Origin: Methylocystis sp. | Lineage (GTDB): Bacteria; Pseudomonadota; Alphaproteobacteria; Rhizobiales; Beijerinckiaceae | Reading direction: 5' to 3' | DNA length: 64,000 nt | NCBI GenBank assembly: GCA_022843405.1 | Contig: JALHNQ010000001.1 | Location: 108,297-172,296, forward strand | In this document: positions 46,684-55,138 of the stretch, in pieces | Numbering within the stretch: position 1 is the stretch's first letter | Layout: every line of letters begins with the position of its first letter | Position numbers and translations under genes: made by a program | Notes under the pieces: generated by a model | What the model saw: the letters and a program-made list of their open reading frames with translations, nothing else | Database searches by the model: none | Told to the model about the DNA's origin: nothing

Positions 46684-46712
46684 GAGCCCGGCGAGCGCCG
46701 GGCTCTTTTTTT
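46684..46712 (+). terminator. Intrinsic terminator after rpsT
   Basis: GAGCCCGGC (46684-46692) pairs perfectly with GCCGGGCTC (46697-46705) across a GAGC loop and is followed by seven T residues. Confidence 0.96.
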
Positions 46713-47128
46713 GGCCCGACCGGAGTCATCCAAATCGTCGCATGAAGCGCAGATGACACGTTCGAAAAAAAAATTTGCGCCCATAAACTGTGATCATTCA
46801 AAATTCTCGCGATTCAATCTCTTGCAATCAAGTTGTCACGAACGGGAAAAACTTCGCCACTTGACACTATTTTTTGCGCTTGTTTGCGGAGGCGCCGGCG
46901 CCTGACGCGCGCGGCTAACACGCATTTTTCAAGCGAAATTTTAAAGGCGGCGAATCATCAGCTTATGGCCAAATGCGACAAGAAATTCTTAGACCCGCGC
47001 CGGAAAAGTGCAATCAATATGACAGACTTCGTCATAAGCGTCGTTGCGCGTGATCGCGCTGGCGTGTAGCTTCCATAGGTCGAACGAAAGGCGGTCGGCG
47101 TCGGTTTTTCAGCGGCGCGCAGGATTGA

Positions 47129-47149
47129 GGGAAACGATCTACGTTTCCC
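47129..47149. repeat. Perfect inverted repeat upstream of dnaA (1)
   Basis: GGGAAACG (47129-47136) and CGTTTCCC (47142-47149) form an 8-base stem with loop ATCTA. Confidence 0.6.
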
Positions 47150-47264
47150 GGCGCGGATGGGCCGCAGAGCGAGACGCATCCGCCTTCCAGCCGTTCGGTT
47201 GAATTCAAAGTGATCAGTTCGCACGGGCGTAGCATAGAGTCCGTTACCTGCGACGCGCTATTAA

Positions 47265-47286
47265 TCCGGGATTCTTCGATCCCGGA
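47265..47286. repeat. Perfect inverted repeat upstream of dnaA (2)
   Basis: TCCGGGAT (47265-47272) and ATCCCGGA (47279-47286) form an 8-base stem with loop TCTTCG, a stable UUCG-type hairpin loop if transcribed. Confidence 0.6.
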
Positions 47287-47351
47287 GTAGGGAGACTTTG
47301 TCATGGCGAAGGGGCGGTTGGCCGAGACAATCCAGGGAGTGCGCAGCGTCA

Positions 47352-47375
47352 ACGATCGTTTCATTGTGCGATCGT
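47352..47375. repeat. Inverted repeat upstream of dnaA (3)
   Basis: ACGATCG (47352-47358) and CGATCGT (47369-47375) form a 7-base inverted repeat with a 10-base spacer. It might be a protein-binding site. Confidence 0.45.
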
Positions 47376-47580
47376 TCGCGGCGCATTGTTCTTGTTTTAC
47401 GCGTGAGGCCAACGTCGGCAGATGCGCTGGGCTCGCGATAGGGCCGCCTCGCAATTTTTGATTTAGCGCCGTTCGCGGCGACGAATACTCGATCAAACTA
47501 GGTTCCTTCGATCAGCGCCTGCGGCGAGCTTTCGCCGGGGGTTCCCATTTTTTGGCGCTCGTTTCGGAAAAAGGTCTGAT

Positions 47581-49083
47581 ATGTCCGATCGCACAGAACA
47601 ATTGGCAAGCAGCGAAGTATCCGCTGAGGATCGCTCAAAGTGGGACCGAGTTCGACATAGGCTGAGAACCGATCTCGGCGACGCCGTTTACAATTCCTGG
47701 TTCACGCGATTGGAGCTTGAGCGCATCGATGGCGGCGCGGTGCATCTGACGGTGCCCACTAAATTTCTTAAGAGTTGGGTGCAGTCGCACTACGCGCCGC
47801 GGATAAAGGCGCGAGTGGCGACCGAATTCTCAAAAGTGGAGCGCGTGGTCATCGATGTGCGTTCACCGATGCGCAAACCTCGCTTGCGCGAGGACGGCCC
47901 GGATCATGGCGCGCCCAATACGCCGCAATTCGTCGCGCGCGCGGCCGCGTCATTCGCGCCAGCTCTCGAAACGGCGCGCGAAGCCAATGGACGGCACGCC
48001 GTCCGCTCGGCCGCGGCGCGTCGCGAGACCGACGCATTCGTCGGCTCGCCGCTCGATCGCCGGCTGTGCTTCTCGACCTTTCTCGTCGGACCCTCAAACC
48101 AGCTCGCCTATGCGGCCGCCTGCCGCGTCGCGGCGGCGCGGGCCGGGGACCTTCCCATGTTCAACCCGCTCTACGCTCATGCGGCGGTCGGGCTCGGCAA
48201 GACGCATCTCCTGCAAGCGCTGGCGCATGCGTCGAATGACAATCGCCGCCATACCATCTATCTGACGGCGGAGCGCTTCATGAGCGGCTTCGTTTCTTCG
48301 CTGACCGCCCAGACCTCGCTGGCGTTCAAGGAAAAGCTGCGCGGAATCGACATGCTGATCATCGATGACGTGCAGTTCCTGCAGGGTAAATCGATCCAAC
48401 AGGAGTTCTGCCACACGCTGAATGCGTTGATTGACGCCGGCCGTCAGGTAGTGGTCGCCGCCGACCGGCCGCCGTCGGAGCTCGACACGCTCGACGAACG
48501 CGTGTTGTCGCGGTTCAAAGGCGGGCTATGCGTCGACATCGGGCCGCTCGACGAGGCCTTGCGCATCAAGATTCTCTCCGCGCGCATCGCCGCCGCCAAG
48601 GAGTCGCAACCCAATTTCAATGTGCCGGCTGAGGTCATTTCCTGTGTCGCGCACATGATCGTGTCCAACGGACGTGATCTAGAGGGCGCGGTCAATCGGC
48701 TGCTGGCTCACGCCACGCTGACCGGAGCGCCGCTGACTGTCGAAACCGCGGAAACAGCCATTCGCGATCTCGTGCGCGCGCAGGATCCAAAGCGCGTCAA
48801 GATCGACGATATCCAGAAGCTCGTGGCGAGCCATTACAATATTTCGCGCGCCGACATTCTATCGTCCCGGCGCACCGCCAACGTCGTGCGGCCGCGGCAG
48901 ATCGCCATGTATTTGTCGAAAGTGCTGACTCTGCGCTCTTTGCCGGAGATTGGCCGCCGATTTGGCGGCCGCGATCACACGACCGTGCTCCATGCGGTGC
49001 GCAAGATCGAAGAACTCGCCGCCAAGGACAAAGGGCTCGCCGAGGTCATCGAACTCCTGAAGCGGATATTGAGCGAGCAGTAA
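47581..49083 (+). CDS. dnaA: Chromosomal replication initiator DnaA
   Basis: The 500-residue initiator has domain I (WDRVRHRLRTDLGDAVYNSWF), a linker, the AAA+ domain with Walker A GLGKTHLLQA and Walker B LIIDDVQFLQG, the arginine-finger region VVVAADRPPSELDTLDERVLSRFKGG, and domain IV with the DnaA-box-binding GGRDHTTVLHAV. It opens the origin and acts as a transcription factor. It follows rpsT as in other Hyphomicrobiales. A small GC hairpin lies just after its stop. Confidence 0.97.
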   Translation: MSDRTEQLASSEVSAEDRSKWDRVRHRLRTDLGDAVYNSWFTRLELERIDGGAVHLTVPTKFLKSWVQSHYAPRIKARVATEFSKVERVVIDVRSPMRKPRLREDGPDHGAPNTPQFVARAAASFAPALETAREANGRHAVRSAAARRETDAFVGSPLDRRLCFSTFLVGPSNQLAYAAACRVAAARAGDLPMFNPLYAHAAVGLGKTHLLQALAHASNDNRRHTIYLTAERFMSGFVSSLTAQTSLAFKEKLRGIDMLIIDDVQFLQGKSIQQEFCHTLNALIDAGRQVVVAADRPPSELDTLDERVLSRFKGGLCVDIGPLDEALRIKILSARIAAAKESQPNFNVPAEVISCVAHMIVSNGRDLEGAVNRLLAHATLTGAPLTVETAETAIRDLVRAQDPKRVKIDDIQKLVASHYNISRADILSSRRTANVVRPRQIAMYLSKVLTLRSLPEIGRRFGGRDHTTVLHAVRKIEELAAKDKGLAEVIELLKRILSEQ

Positions 49084-49090
49084 AATGCGG

Positions 49091-49108
49091 GGCGCGCATA
49101 AGCGCGCC
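49091..49108. terminator. Hairpin after dnaA
   Basis: GGCGCGC (49091-49097) and GCGCGCC (49102-49108) form a 7-base stem with an ATAA loop 8 bases after the dnaA stop, between convergent genes. No T-tract. Confidence 0.5.
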
Positions 49109-49143
49109 TGACGTGCGGCGCCGGTCGGCGCGCGGGAATCGTC

Positions 49144-50229
49144 TCACCGTCCGGTCTTCACCGACGTCCACATTCGGGTGATCATTTTCTGAACCGCCTG
49201 ATCGGGCGCCGTGACTGTAAACAGACGCCGCATCGTGGGGTCGCTGGGGTAGACCGAGGGATCGTTCGCCACCGCCTTGTCGATCAGCGGTCGCGATGGC
49301 GCAACGCCATTGGCGAAATTGGTGGCGACGGAATTGCGCGCCGCAATGTCGGGACGAAGCAGATAGTCGATGAAGAGATAGGCTTCGTCGAGATGCCGCG
49401 CATCCTTCGGAATCGCCAGATTGTCGAGCGAGAGAAGCGAACCTTCGCTCGGTATCACATAGGCGATATCGACGTCTGTTCCGGCCTCGCGGGCGCGATT
49501 GCGCGCCTGCAGACTGTCGCCTGACCAGCCAATGGCGAGGCAGATGTCGCCGTTCGCCAATGCGTTGATATATTCGGAAGAGTGAAATTTCTTCACATAG
49601 CGGCGCAGGCTCGTCAAAAGTTCGGCGGCGCGCTTGAGATCCTTGGGGTTCTTCGAATTCGGATCGAGCTTCAAATAATTGAGCGCGATCGCAAACATGT
49701 CTTCCGGGCTGTCCAGCATATAGACGCCGCAGTCGGCGAGCTTCTTCAAGGACTCCGGCCGCAGAACCTGGTCCCAGCTCGTTATCGGCTTGCCGAGCCG
49801 CTGCTTGATCTTGGCGACGTCATAGGCGATGCCCGTCGTGTACCACATGTAGTTGACAGCATAGCGGTTGCCCGGATCGAAACGCGCCAGCCGATTGTCA
49901 ATCTCCGGCCAGATGTTGCGCGCGTTGACGAGCTTGCTCCGGTCGATCGGCTGCAGCACGCCCGCTGCGATTTCCCGTTGCAGGAACGTCGCCGAGGGCA
50001 CGACGACATCGTAGCCGGTGTCGCCGGCCAGAAGCCGCGCCTCGAGCATCTCGTTCGAATCATAGGTGTCATAAACGACTTTGACGCCCGTCTCCCGGGT
50101 AAAGTCTTCGAGCACGCTTGGATCGACGTAATCGCTCCAGTTGAAAACATTGACGACGCGCTCGCCGCCCTGGGCGGACGTGGTTGCGGCGAGAAGCGCG
50201 AGGAAGCATGCGAGGAGAAGCCGTTTCAT
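49144..50229 (-). CDS. Polyamine (spermidine/putrescine) ABC transporter substrate-binding protein, PotF-like
   Basis: The 361-residue periplasmic protein starts at MKRLLLACFLALLAATTSA, a clear signal peptide. The mature part is a type II binding protein of the PotD/PotF group: VNVFNWSDYVDPSVLEDFTRETGVKVVYDTYDSNE, then YDVVVPSATFLQREIAAGVLQP and AIGWSGDSLQARNR, ending near DPTMRRLFTV. WSDY and the Asp/Trp residues are typical polyamine contacts. No permease or ATPase gene is adjacent, so the transporter partners lie elsewhere. Confidence 0.92.
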   Translation of the reverse strand: MKRLLLACFLALLAATTSAQGGERVVNVFNWSDYVDPSVLEDFTRETGVKVVYDTYDSNEMLEARLLAGDTGYDVVVPSATFLQREIAAGVLQPIDRSKLVNARNIWPEIDNRLARFDPGNRYAVNYMWYTTGIAYDVAKIKQRLGKPITSWDQVLRPESLKKLADCGVYMLDSPEDMFAIALNYLKLDPNSKNPKDLKRAAELLTSLRRYVKKFHSSEYINALANGDICLAIGWSGDSLQARNRAREAGTDVDIAYVIPSEGSLLSLDNLAIPKDARHLDEAYLFIDYLLRPDIAARNSVATNFANGVAPSRPLIDKAVANDPSVYPSDPTMRRLFTVTAPDQAVQKMITRMWTSVKTGR

Positions 50230-50330
50230 GCGACAAGCCGTGTGGTGGATCGATCGAGCGAACCTATCATGGTTGCGCGCCCTTTGGCGACGCGGCAAGC
50301 TGGGCGGGGGACAGGCCCGCGGGGATCAAT

Positions 50331-50804
50331 ATGACGGCTTTTTCCGCTGAACGCGCGACCGCGCTCGAAGGACGGCCCGACGCTACGAAACGCGTGGCGC
50401 GCGGCGCAAGGCGCTATCTGCAGGCCTGCGGCTTCTCGGTCGTTTGCGAAGCGCCTTTGCCGAACGGGCGGCGCGCCGATCTCGTCGCGCTCGCGCCCGA
50501 CGGCGGTCTGCGAATCGTCGAGGTCAAGTCGAGTTACGCCGATTTTCGCGCCGATCTTAAATGGCCGCAGTATCGCGGCTTTTATGACAGGTTCTATTTC
50601 GCGATTCCCGCATCGCTCGATCCCGAATCATTTCCGCAGGACGCCGGGCTGATTATCGCCGACGCGCATGGGGCGCTGCTCGCGCGCGAAGCGCCGGCGG
50701 CGCGGCTCACGCCGGCGCGGCGACGCGCGATGCTCTTACGCTTCGCGGCGGTGGCGGCGAATCGCTACTGCATGCTGGCCTTCGGCGACCGGCTGGCGGA
50801 CTGA
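50331..50804 (+). CDS. mmcB: MmcB-family DNA repair protein
   Basis: The 157-residue protein has a PD-(D/E)XK-like nuclease core: a short helix, RRADLVALAPDG, IVEVKSSYADFRADLKWPQY (Glu-x-Lys) and FYFAIPASLDPESFPQDAGLIIAD. MmcB was defined in Caulobacter as an SOS-linked repair factor working with ImuB/DnaE2. The start at 50331 is the first in-frame ATG with homology. It lies divergent from the polyamine-binding gene. Confidence 0.88.
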   Translation: MTAFSAERATALEGRPDATKRVARGARRYLQACGFSVVCEAPLPNGRRADLVALAPDGGLRIVEVKSSYADFRADLKWPQYRGFYDRFYFAIPASLDPESFPQDAGLIIADAHGALLAREAPAARLTPARRRAMLLRFAAVAANRYCMLAFGDRLAD

Positions 50805-50812
50805 AGCCCGGG

Positions 50813-51415
50813 TCACCGGGGCGCCCGCTTGGCGAGTATCCGTTGCAGGGTGCGGCGATGCATATTGAGCCGCCGCGCGGTCTCCGAAACATTGCGGTCG
50901 CAGGACTCGAAGACGCGCTGAATATGCTCCCAGCGGACCCGGTCGGCCGACATAGGATTTTCCTGCGCGTCGGGCTTCTCGAGCTGAGTCGCCATCAACG
51001 CGTGATAGATTTCGTCGGCGTCGGCGGGCTTCGCTAAATAATCGAAAGCGCCGAGCTTAACTGCGGTGACCGCGGTGGCTATATTGCCGTAGCCGGTGAG
51101 AATGATGCCACGCGCGTCGGGTCGCGAGGCCTTGAGCTTCGATATGACGTCGAGGCCATTGCCGTCGTTGAGCCGCATGTCGATGATGGCGAAAGCCGGC
51201 GGGCTCGACTCAAGCGCGGCGAGACCTTCGGCGACAGTTTCGCACGGCGTCACGACGAAACCCCGCGCCTCCATCGCGCGCGTCAACCTCCCGAGAAACG
51301 GCTTGTCGTCATCCAGGATCAGCAGTGAACGATCCTGCGGCAGAGCTGCAATTTGCTCAGCCTGCGAGAGGTCTTCCCGATCCGACTTCAATTCTTCGGC
51401 CGACATCGCGCGCAT
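50813..51415 (-). CDS. regA: RegA/ActR/PrrA-type response regulator
   Basis: The 200-residue regulator has a receiver domain (LLILDDDKPFLGRL, phospho-Asp in FAIIDMRLNDGNG, ILTGYGNIATAV and the Lys in LAKPADADE) and a Fis-type HTH in RNVSETARRLNMHRRTLQRIL, nearly invariant in RegA orthologues. It controls redox-responsive genes of respiration, CO2 fixation and hydrogen metabolism. It is encoded after regB with a 49-base gap. Confidence 0.94.
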   Translation of the reverse strand: MRAMSAEELKSDREDLSQAEQIAALPQDRSLLILDDDKPFLGRLTRAMEARGFVVTPCETVAEGLAALESSPPAFAIIDMRLNDGNGLDVISKLKASRPDARGIILTGYGNIATAVTAVKLGAFDYLAKPADADEIYHALMATQLEKPDAQENPMSADRVRWEHIQRVFESCDRNVSETARRLNMHRRTLQRILAKRAPR

Positions 51416-51464
51416 CCACCCCTGATTTTGGTCAAATCTAGCTTATTGGCGGCGTTGCGTCGAT

Positions 51465-52799
51465 CTATTTGTCCTGCTCCACGAGCTTCGTCCGGGCGGC
51501 GGCGGGTTCGAGCGCAGCCCGCGGCCAAGTGATCTTGATGACCGCGCCAGTTCTCGGCGGCGAAACATTGCTCGCTTCGACGATGGCGCCTGACCGCTCC
51601 AGGAGCGTCTTGGCGATGAAGAGACCCAGACCCAGTCCAGAGTCAGGATCGTTTTTCGTGCGCCGTTCCGTCGGCCTGCCCCTCAGGTAAGGGTCGCCGA
51701 GCCGGTCGAGAATGTCGGGAGAAAAGCCGGGTCCGTCGTCCTGGATCGATATCGTGACGTAGCTTGGACTCCACCAAGCGTCGATTCTTACCCGCGATTT
51801 GGCGAAGTCCATGGCGTTTTCGACAAGATTGCCAAGACCGTAAAGAATGGCTGGATTGCGCGCGAGCACTGGCGCGTCAGTTGGGCCGTTTTTCGAAATC
51901 TCGACCTCGACGCCGCTTTCGCTCTGCGGCTCGACCACTTCCTGGATCAACGTGTCGATCGAGAGCAGATTCATCACGCTGCTCTGGTCCGTCGCGCCAA
52001 GCGAGGCGAGCTTGCCCAGGATTTCCCGGCAACGCGCCGCCTCCTGCGCGAGGAGCACAAGATCGTCACGCAGCGCCGGCCCGTTCTCCGGCGCCGACTT
52101 CAGCAATTCTTTGGTGATCAGCGTGATCGTCGCGAGCGGCGTGCCGAGTTCATGCGCCGCCGCAGCGGCGAGGCCGTCGAGCTGCGAGAGATGCTGCTCG
52201 CGCTCGAGCACCAGTTCTGTCGCCGCGAGCGCATCCGCCAACAGCCGCGCTTCGTCGGACACCCGAGCGGCGTAAATGCCGATGAACACCGCGCTGAGCG
52301 CCAGAGCCGCCCAGATTCCGGCGCGGTAGAGGAGCGGAAAGGTCAGCTTTTCGTTGGGATACCAAGGCAGAGGGTAATATTCGACGGCAAGCACCGTCGC
52401 GACCGCGATCATGACGATGCCGAGAAGCAGCGTCAGATTGCTCGGGAGCGACACTGAAGAGATGATCACCGGCGTCAGGAACAGCATCGCGAAGCTATTC
52501 GTCAGCCCTCCGGTGAGATAGAGCAGAAATCCTAGCTGAATGATGTCGTAGCCGAGGAGCACGGCGGCCTCGACGTCGCCGAGGCGGAAACTGCGCGGCG
52601 TGCCATAGCGCATGCCGACGTTGAGAGTCGCGGACGCAGCAATGAAGACGAAGCAGAGGCCGACGGGAAAATCAAATCCGAGGATGAAATAGACACCGAG
52701 ACAGGCCGCCGTCTGGCCGGTGATCGCCACCCAGCGCAGCACGAGCAGCGTCTCCATGCGCAGGCGCCGGGCGTCGTATTCATATTCGAGGGTCGCCAT
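51465..52799 (-). CDS. regB: RegB/ActS/PrrB-type redox sensor histidine kinase
   Basis: The 444-residue kinase has six N-terminal membrane helices (about residues 18-185), the phospho-His box AAAAHELGTPLATI and the ATPase domain with NLVENAMDFA, DDGPGFSP and GLGLGLFIAKTL. Redox features of RegB are present: a Cys in EAARCREIL just after the H box, and the quinone-region GGLTNSF (usually GGxxNPF). It senses the quinone pool or oxygen and phosphorylates RegA. Confidence 0.94.
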   Translation of the reverse strand: MATLEYEYDARRLRMETLLVLRWVAITGQTAACLGVYFILGFDFPVGLCFVFIAASATLNVGMRYGTPRSFRLGDVEAAVLLGYDIIQLGFLLYLTGGLTNSFAMLFLTPVIISSVSLPSNLTLLLGIVMIAVATVLAVEYYPLPWYPNEKLTFPLLYRAGIWAALALSAVFIGIYAARVSDEARLLADALAATELVLEREQHLSQLDGLAAAAAHELGTPLATITLITKELLKSAPENGPALRDDLVLLAQEAARCREILGKLASLGATDQSSVMNLLSIDTLIQEVVEPQSESGVEVEISKNGPTDAPVLARNPAILYGLGNLVENAMDFAKSRVRIDAWWSPSYVTISIQDDGPGFSPDILDRLGDPYLRGRPTERRTKNDPDSGLGLGLFIAKTLLERSGAIVEASNVSPPRTGAVIKITWPRAALEPAAARTKLVEQDK

Positions 52800-52833
52800 T
52801 TCGGTAATTCCTAACGAAGTATTCTATCGCCTA

Positions 52834-53673
52834 TCACAATCCGACGCCGCGCGATGCGCGCCAGATGCGCCATTGTCGGCGCAGCGGCGAGGGTTCGCGA
52901 GCCGGGCGATCGGAATGGTAATCGCTTCGCGCCAGCCGCTCCAAATAGAGGGGAGTTGTCGCCGCCGGAAGCAGGGCGGCGTGGGCGGGGCCGAGATCAA
53001 GGGCCAGACGGCGCGCTTCGTCGTAGTGAGACTGAGCCAGCCGACGTATCTCCTTTACCACGAGGCGAAGCTGTTCGCGCTCGCTCGCCGAGTCGCCGTC
53101 GCTTGCGAACGCTTCGTCCGGCAGAAATTTCCGCTGACCGGAATATTGGGCAATCGCGCGCGCGATTCGCGTCAAGCCGAGCGCGACGCCCGCCTCGTCG
53201 AAAGCGCGCGCCGACGGCGCCTCAAGATCTGCGCCGAGAATGCGAGCCGCCCAGCGCATCGGGGCCGACGCCGTGGCGCGGCAATAGTCTTGTAGCGCCG
53301 ACCAGGTCGGCATCCGATCGTCGTAGAGGTCGAAGATATGCGCTTCCGCTAGCGCGATGAGTTCCTCGCGGGGCAGGGCAAAGCGCTCGATCGTGTCGAT
53401 GAGCGCGTCGGCGATGGGATTGGCGCGCGCGCCTTCGCCGGGCGTGGCGGCGCCCTCCAGCGTGTCGATCCACCATTGCAGCCGCATCTCGCCGAGCAGC
53501 GGTAGCGTAACCTTGCCGCTGACGTCGGCGGCTTCCTGGGCGAAGGCGTAGAGCGCGTGAATATGTTTGCGCGCCTCTCGCGGCGCGAAGAGACAGGCGA
53601 GCCACAGGTCGCGGTCGCGCGCCCGCAGCAGCTCTTCGCACTGCCCATAATTCTCCTCGGAGGCGGCGGTCAT
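52834..53673 (-). CDS. Squalene/phytoene-synthase-like protein, NDUFAF6 type
   Basis: The 279-residue all-helical protein belongs to the trans-isoprenyl diphosphate synthase head-to-head group by fold (LFAPREARKHIHALYAFAQEAADV, then ALGLTRIARAIAQ with FLPDEAFA). The two Asp-rich DxxxD substrate motifs are not intact: the first reads AADVSGK. Such degenerate members correspond to NDUFAF6, a complex I assembly factor, rather than to terpene synthases. The next gene upstream is an NDUFAF3 (Mth938) homologue, one base away, which supports this reading. Confidence 0.75.
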   Translation of the reverse strand: MTAASEENYGQCEELLRARDRDLWLACLFAPREARKHIHALYAFAQEAADVSGKVTLPLLGEMRLQWWIDTLEGAATPGEGARANPIADALIDTIERFALPREELIALAEAHIFDLYDDRMPTWSALQDYCRATASAPMRWAARILGADLEAPSARAFDEAGVALGLTRIARAIAQYSGQRKFLPDEAFASDGDSASEREQLRLVVKEIRRLAQSHYDEARRLALDLGPAHAALLPAATTPLYLERLARSDYHSDRPAREPSPLRRQWRIWRASRGVGL

Positions 53674-53674
53674 G

Positions 53675-54052
53675 TCACACGGCGATCAGCAGCGCGCCGA
53701 CGCGGCGATCCTCGTCGACAAGTATATTGTATGTGCGCACCGCGGCGCCGGTCGCCATCGCCTCGCAGCCGACGCCCGCCGCGCGCAGCCGGGCGCGCAC
53801 GCCCGCGGCGAGCGGCAGCAAATCCTGTCCGGTTCCGACGACGAAGACGTCGAGGCCGCCGCTTTCGGCAAGCGCGCGGTCGATGATCGCTTCATCGATG
53901 TCAGCCGCTCTGGTCAGCGACGCGGCGCTCACGCCCGAAGGCAGCGCGAGGATCGAGCCTCGGTGGGACATTTCGGCGAAGCGAAAGCCGCCGCCGCCAT
54001 AGTCGTCGATCTTGTGGCGACCGGACACATAGCCGCCATCGCGAGCGGTCAA
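53675..54052 (-). CDS. Mth938-domain protein (NDUFAF3-like)
   Basis: The 125-residue protein has the Mth938/AAMDC fold: IDDYGGGGFRFAEMSHRGSILALPSG, then DVFVVGTGQDLLPLA and VRTYNILVDEDRRVGALLIAV. The mitochondrial homologue NDUFAF3 helps assemble complex I, and bacterial members often sit beside secD/secF. The TTG start overlaps the secF stop, so it is coupled to the secDF operon. Confidence 0.9.
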   Translation of the reverse strand: MTARDGGYVSGRHKIDDYGGGGFRFAEMSHRGSILALPSGVSAASLTRAADIDEAIIDRALAESGGLDVFVVGTGQDLLPLAAGVRARLRAAGVGCEAMATGAAVRTYNILVDEDRRVGALLIAV

Positions 54053-55125
54053 GCCGGCCTCGTCTTCGCCCGCTTGCCGGTCGCCTTCCGTGCCGGCGCG
54101 GGCGTCTTTCCTGCGGCCGGCGGTGCCGTCGGCGCGGCGGCGGGCGGCTCAGTCGCTTCTTCGTGCAGGGAATCGGCGAGATCGGCCTTGCGTTCGCTAT
54201 CCTGCTTCTGCATGGCCGCCTTGTCGGCGTCTTCGTTGCGCAGGCCGAGATAGATCAGCATGGGCGAGCAGATGAAGATCGACGAATAGGTCGCGACGAA
54301 AATGCCCCAGATCATCGCAAGCGAGAAGGAGCGGATCACCTGGCCGCCGAAAGCGACCAGCGCGAACAGGGCGAGCATCACCGTCGTCGCGGTCATGATC
54401 GTGCGCGGCAGGACGGCGTTGATCGACATGTCGACCATCTGCGCCGTCGCCATTTTCTTGTATTTGCGCATGTTTTCGCGAATGCGGTCGAGCACCACCA
54501 CCGTCTCGTTCAATGAGTAGCCGACGATGGTCAAAATCGCCGCGATCGACGTGGTGTTGAATTCGAGCTGCGTGATCGAGAAGAAACCGACGGTGAGCAG
54601 CAGATCATGCATCGTCGCGATCACCGCGCCGACCGCGAACTGCCATTCGAAGCGGAACCACAGATAGCTCAGCACCGCGATGATCGAGAGCACGACGCCG
54701 AGCGTTCCCGACTGCACCAATTCGTTCGATACGCGCGGGCCGACGACTTCAACGCGCCGCAGATCGTAATAGGCGCCGACAGCGTCGCGCACCCGCTCGA
54801 CCGCCGCCTGCTGGGCGACGTCGCCGCCCGGCTGCAGTCCGAAGCGCAGGGTGGCGTCGGCCGGATTGCCGAAAGCCTGCACTTCGATGTCGCCGAGATG
54901 GAGGCTCTCGCCCATCGTGCGCAGCGTGCCGACCTCCGCGGCGCCGGACTTCGCCCGCAATTCGATGACCGTGCCGCCGGCGAAGTCGATGCCGAAATTC
55001 ATGCCCTTGAAGACAAAGAGCGCCACCGCGATCAGCGACAGCAGCGCCGAGAAGGGATAGCTCACGCGGCGGAACCGCATGAACGGGAATTTGGTGTTCT
55101 CTGGGGCGAGGCGCAGAAGTTTCAT
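54049..55125 (-). CDS. secF: Protein translocase subunit SecF
   Basis: The 358-residue protein has six transmembrane helices and a short periplasmic P4 domain. GIDFAGGTVIEL and, later, VGYSLNETVVVLDRIREN are typical SecF motifs. With SecD it uses the proton gradient to complete export of Sec substrates. A Pro/Ala/Lys-rich tail of about 50 residues extends the usual C-terminus. It lies 13 bases after secD in a yajC-secD-secF-Mth938 operon. Confidence 0.96.
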   Translation of the reverse strand: MKLLRLAPENTKFPFMRFRRVSYPFSALLSLIAVALFVFKGMNFGIDFAGGTVIELRAKSGAAEVGTLRTMGESLHLGDIEVQAFGNPADATLRFGLQPGGDVAQQAAVERVRDAVGAYYDLRRVEVVGPRVSNELVQSGTLGVVLSIIAVLSYLWFRFEWQFAVGAVIATMHDLLLTVGFFSITQLEFNTTSIAAILTIVGYSLNETVVVLDRIRENMRKYKKMATAQMVDMSINAVLPRTIMTATTVMLALFALVAFGGQVIRSFSLAMIWGIFVATYSSIFICSPMLIYLGLRNEDADKAAMQKQDSERKADLADSLHEEATEPPAAAPTAPPAAGKTPAPARKATGKRAKTRPA

Positions 55126-55138
55126 AAATGTCGCCCCT

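Larger units (their letters stand above)
46713..47580. other. Long dnaA upstream region with AT-rich segment and perfect hairpins
   Basis: About 870 bases without a convincing gene. An AT-rich stretch at about 46760-46875 contains TTCGAAAAAAAAATTTGCG and a TTGACA. Further on lie three perfect inverted repeats and the palindrome GGCGCCGGCGCC near 46890. The region carries the dnaA promoter and could include a replication origin, but I found no TTATCCACA-like DnaA box, so origin function is not supported. Confidence 0.4.

Noticed and set aside
46711..46905. 64-codon open frame after rpsT
   Set aside because: It runs through the rpsT terminator, lacks a ribosome site and has random-looking composition.
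46713..47580. Replication origin oriC next to dnaA
   Set aside because: No DnaA-box-like TTATCCACA or close variant seen on either strand; AT-richness alone is insufficient.
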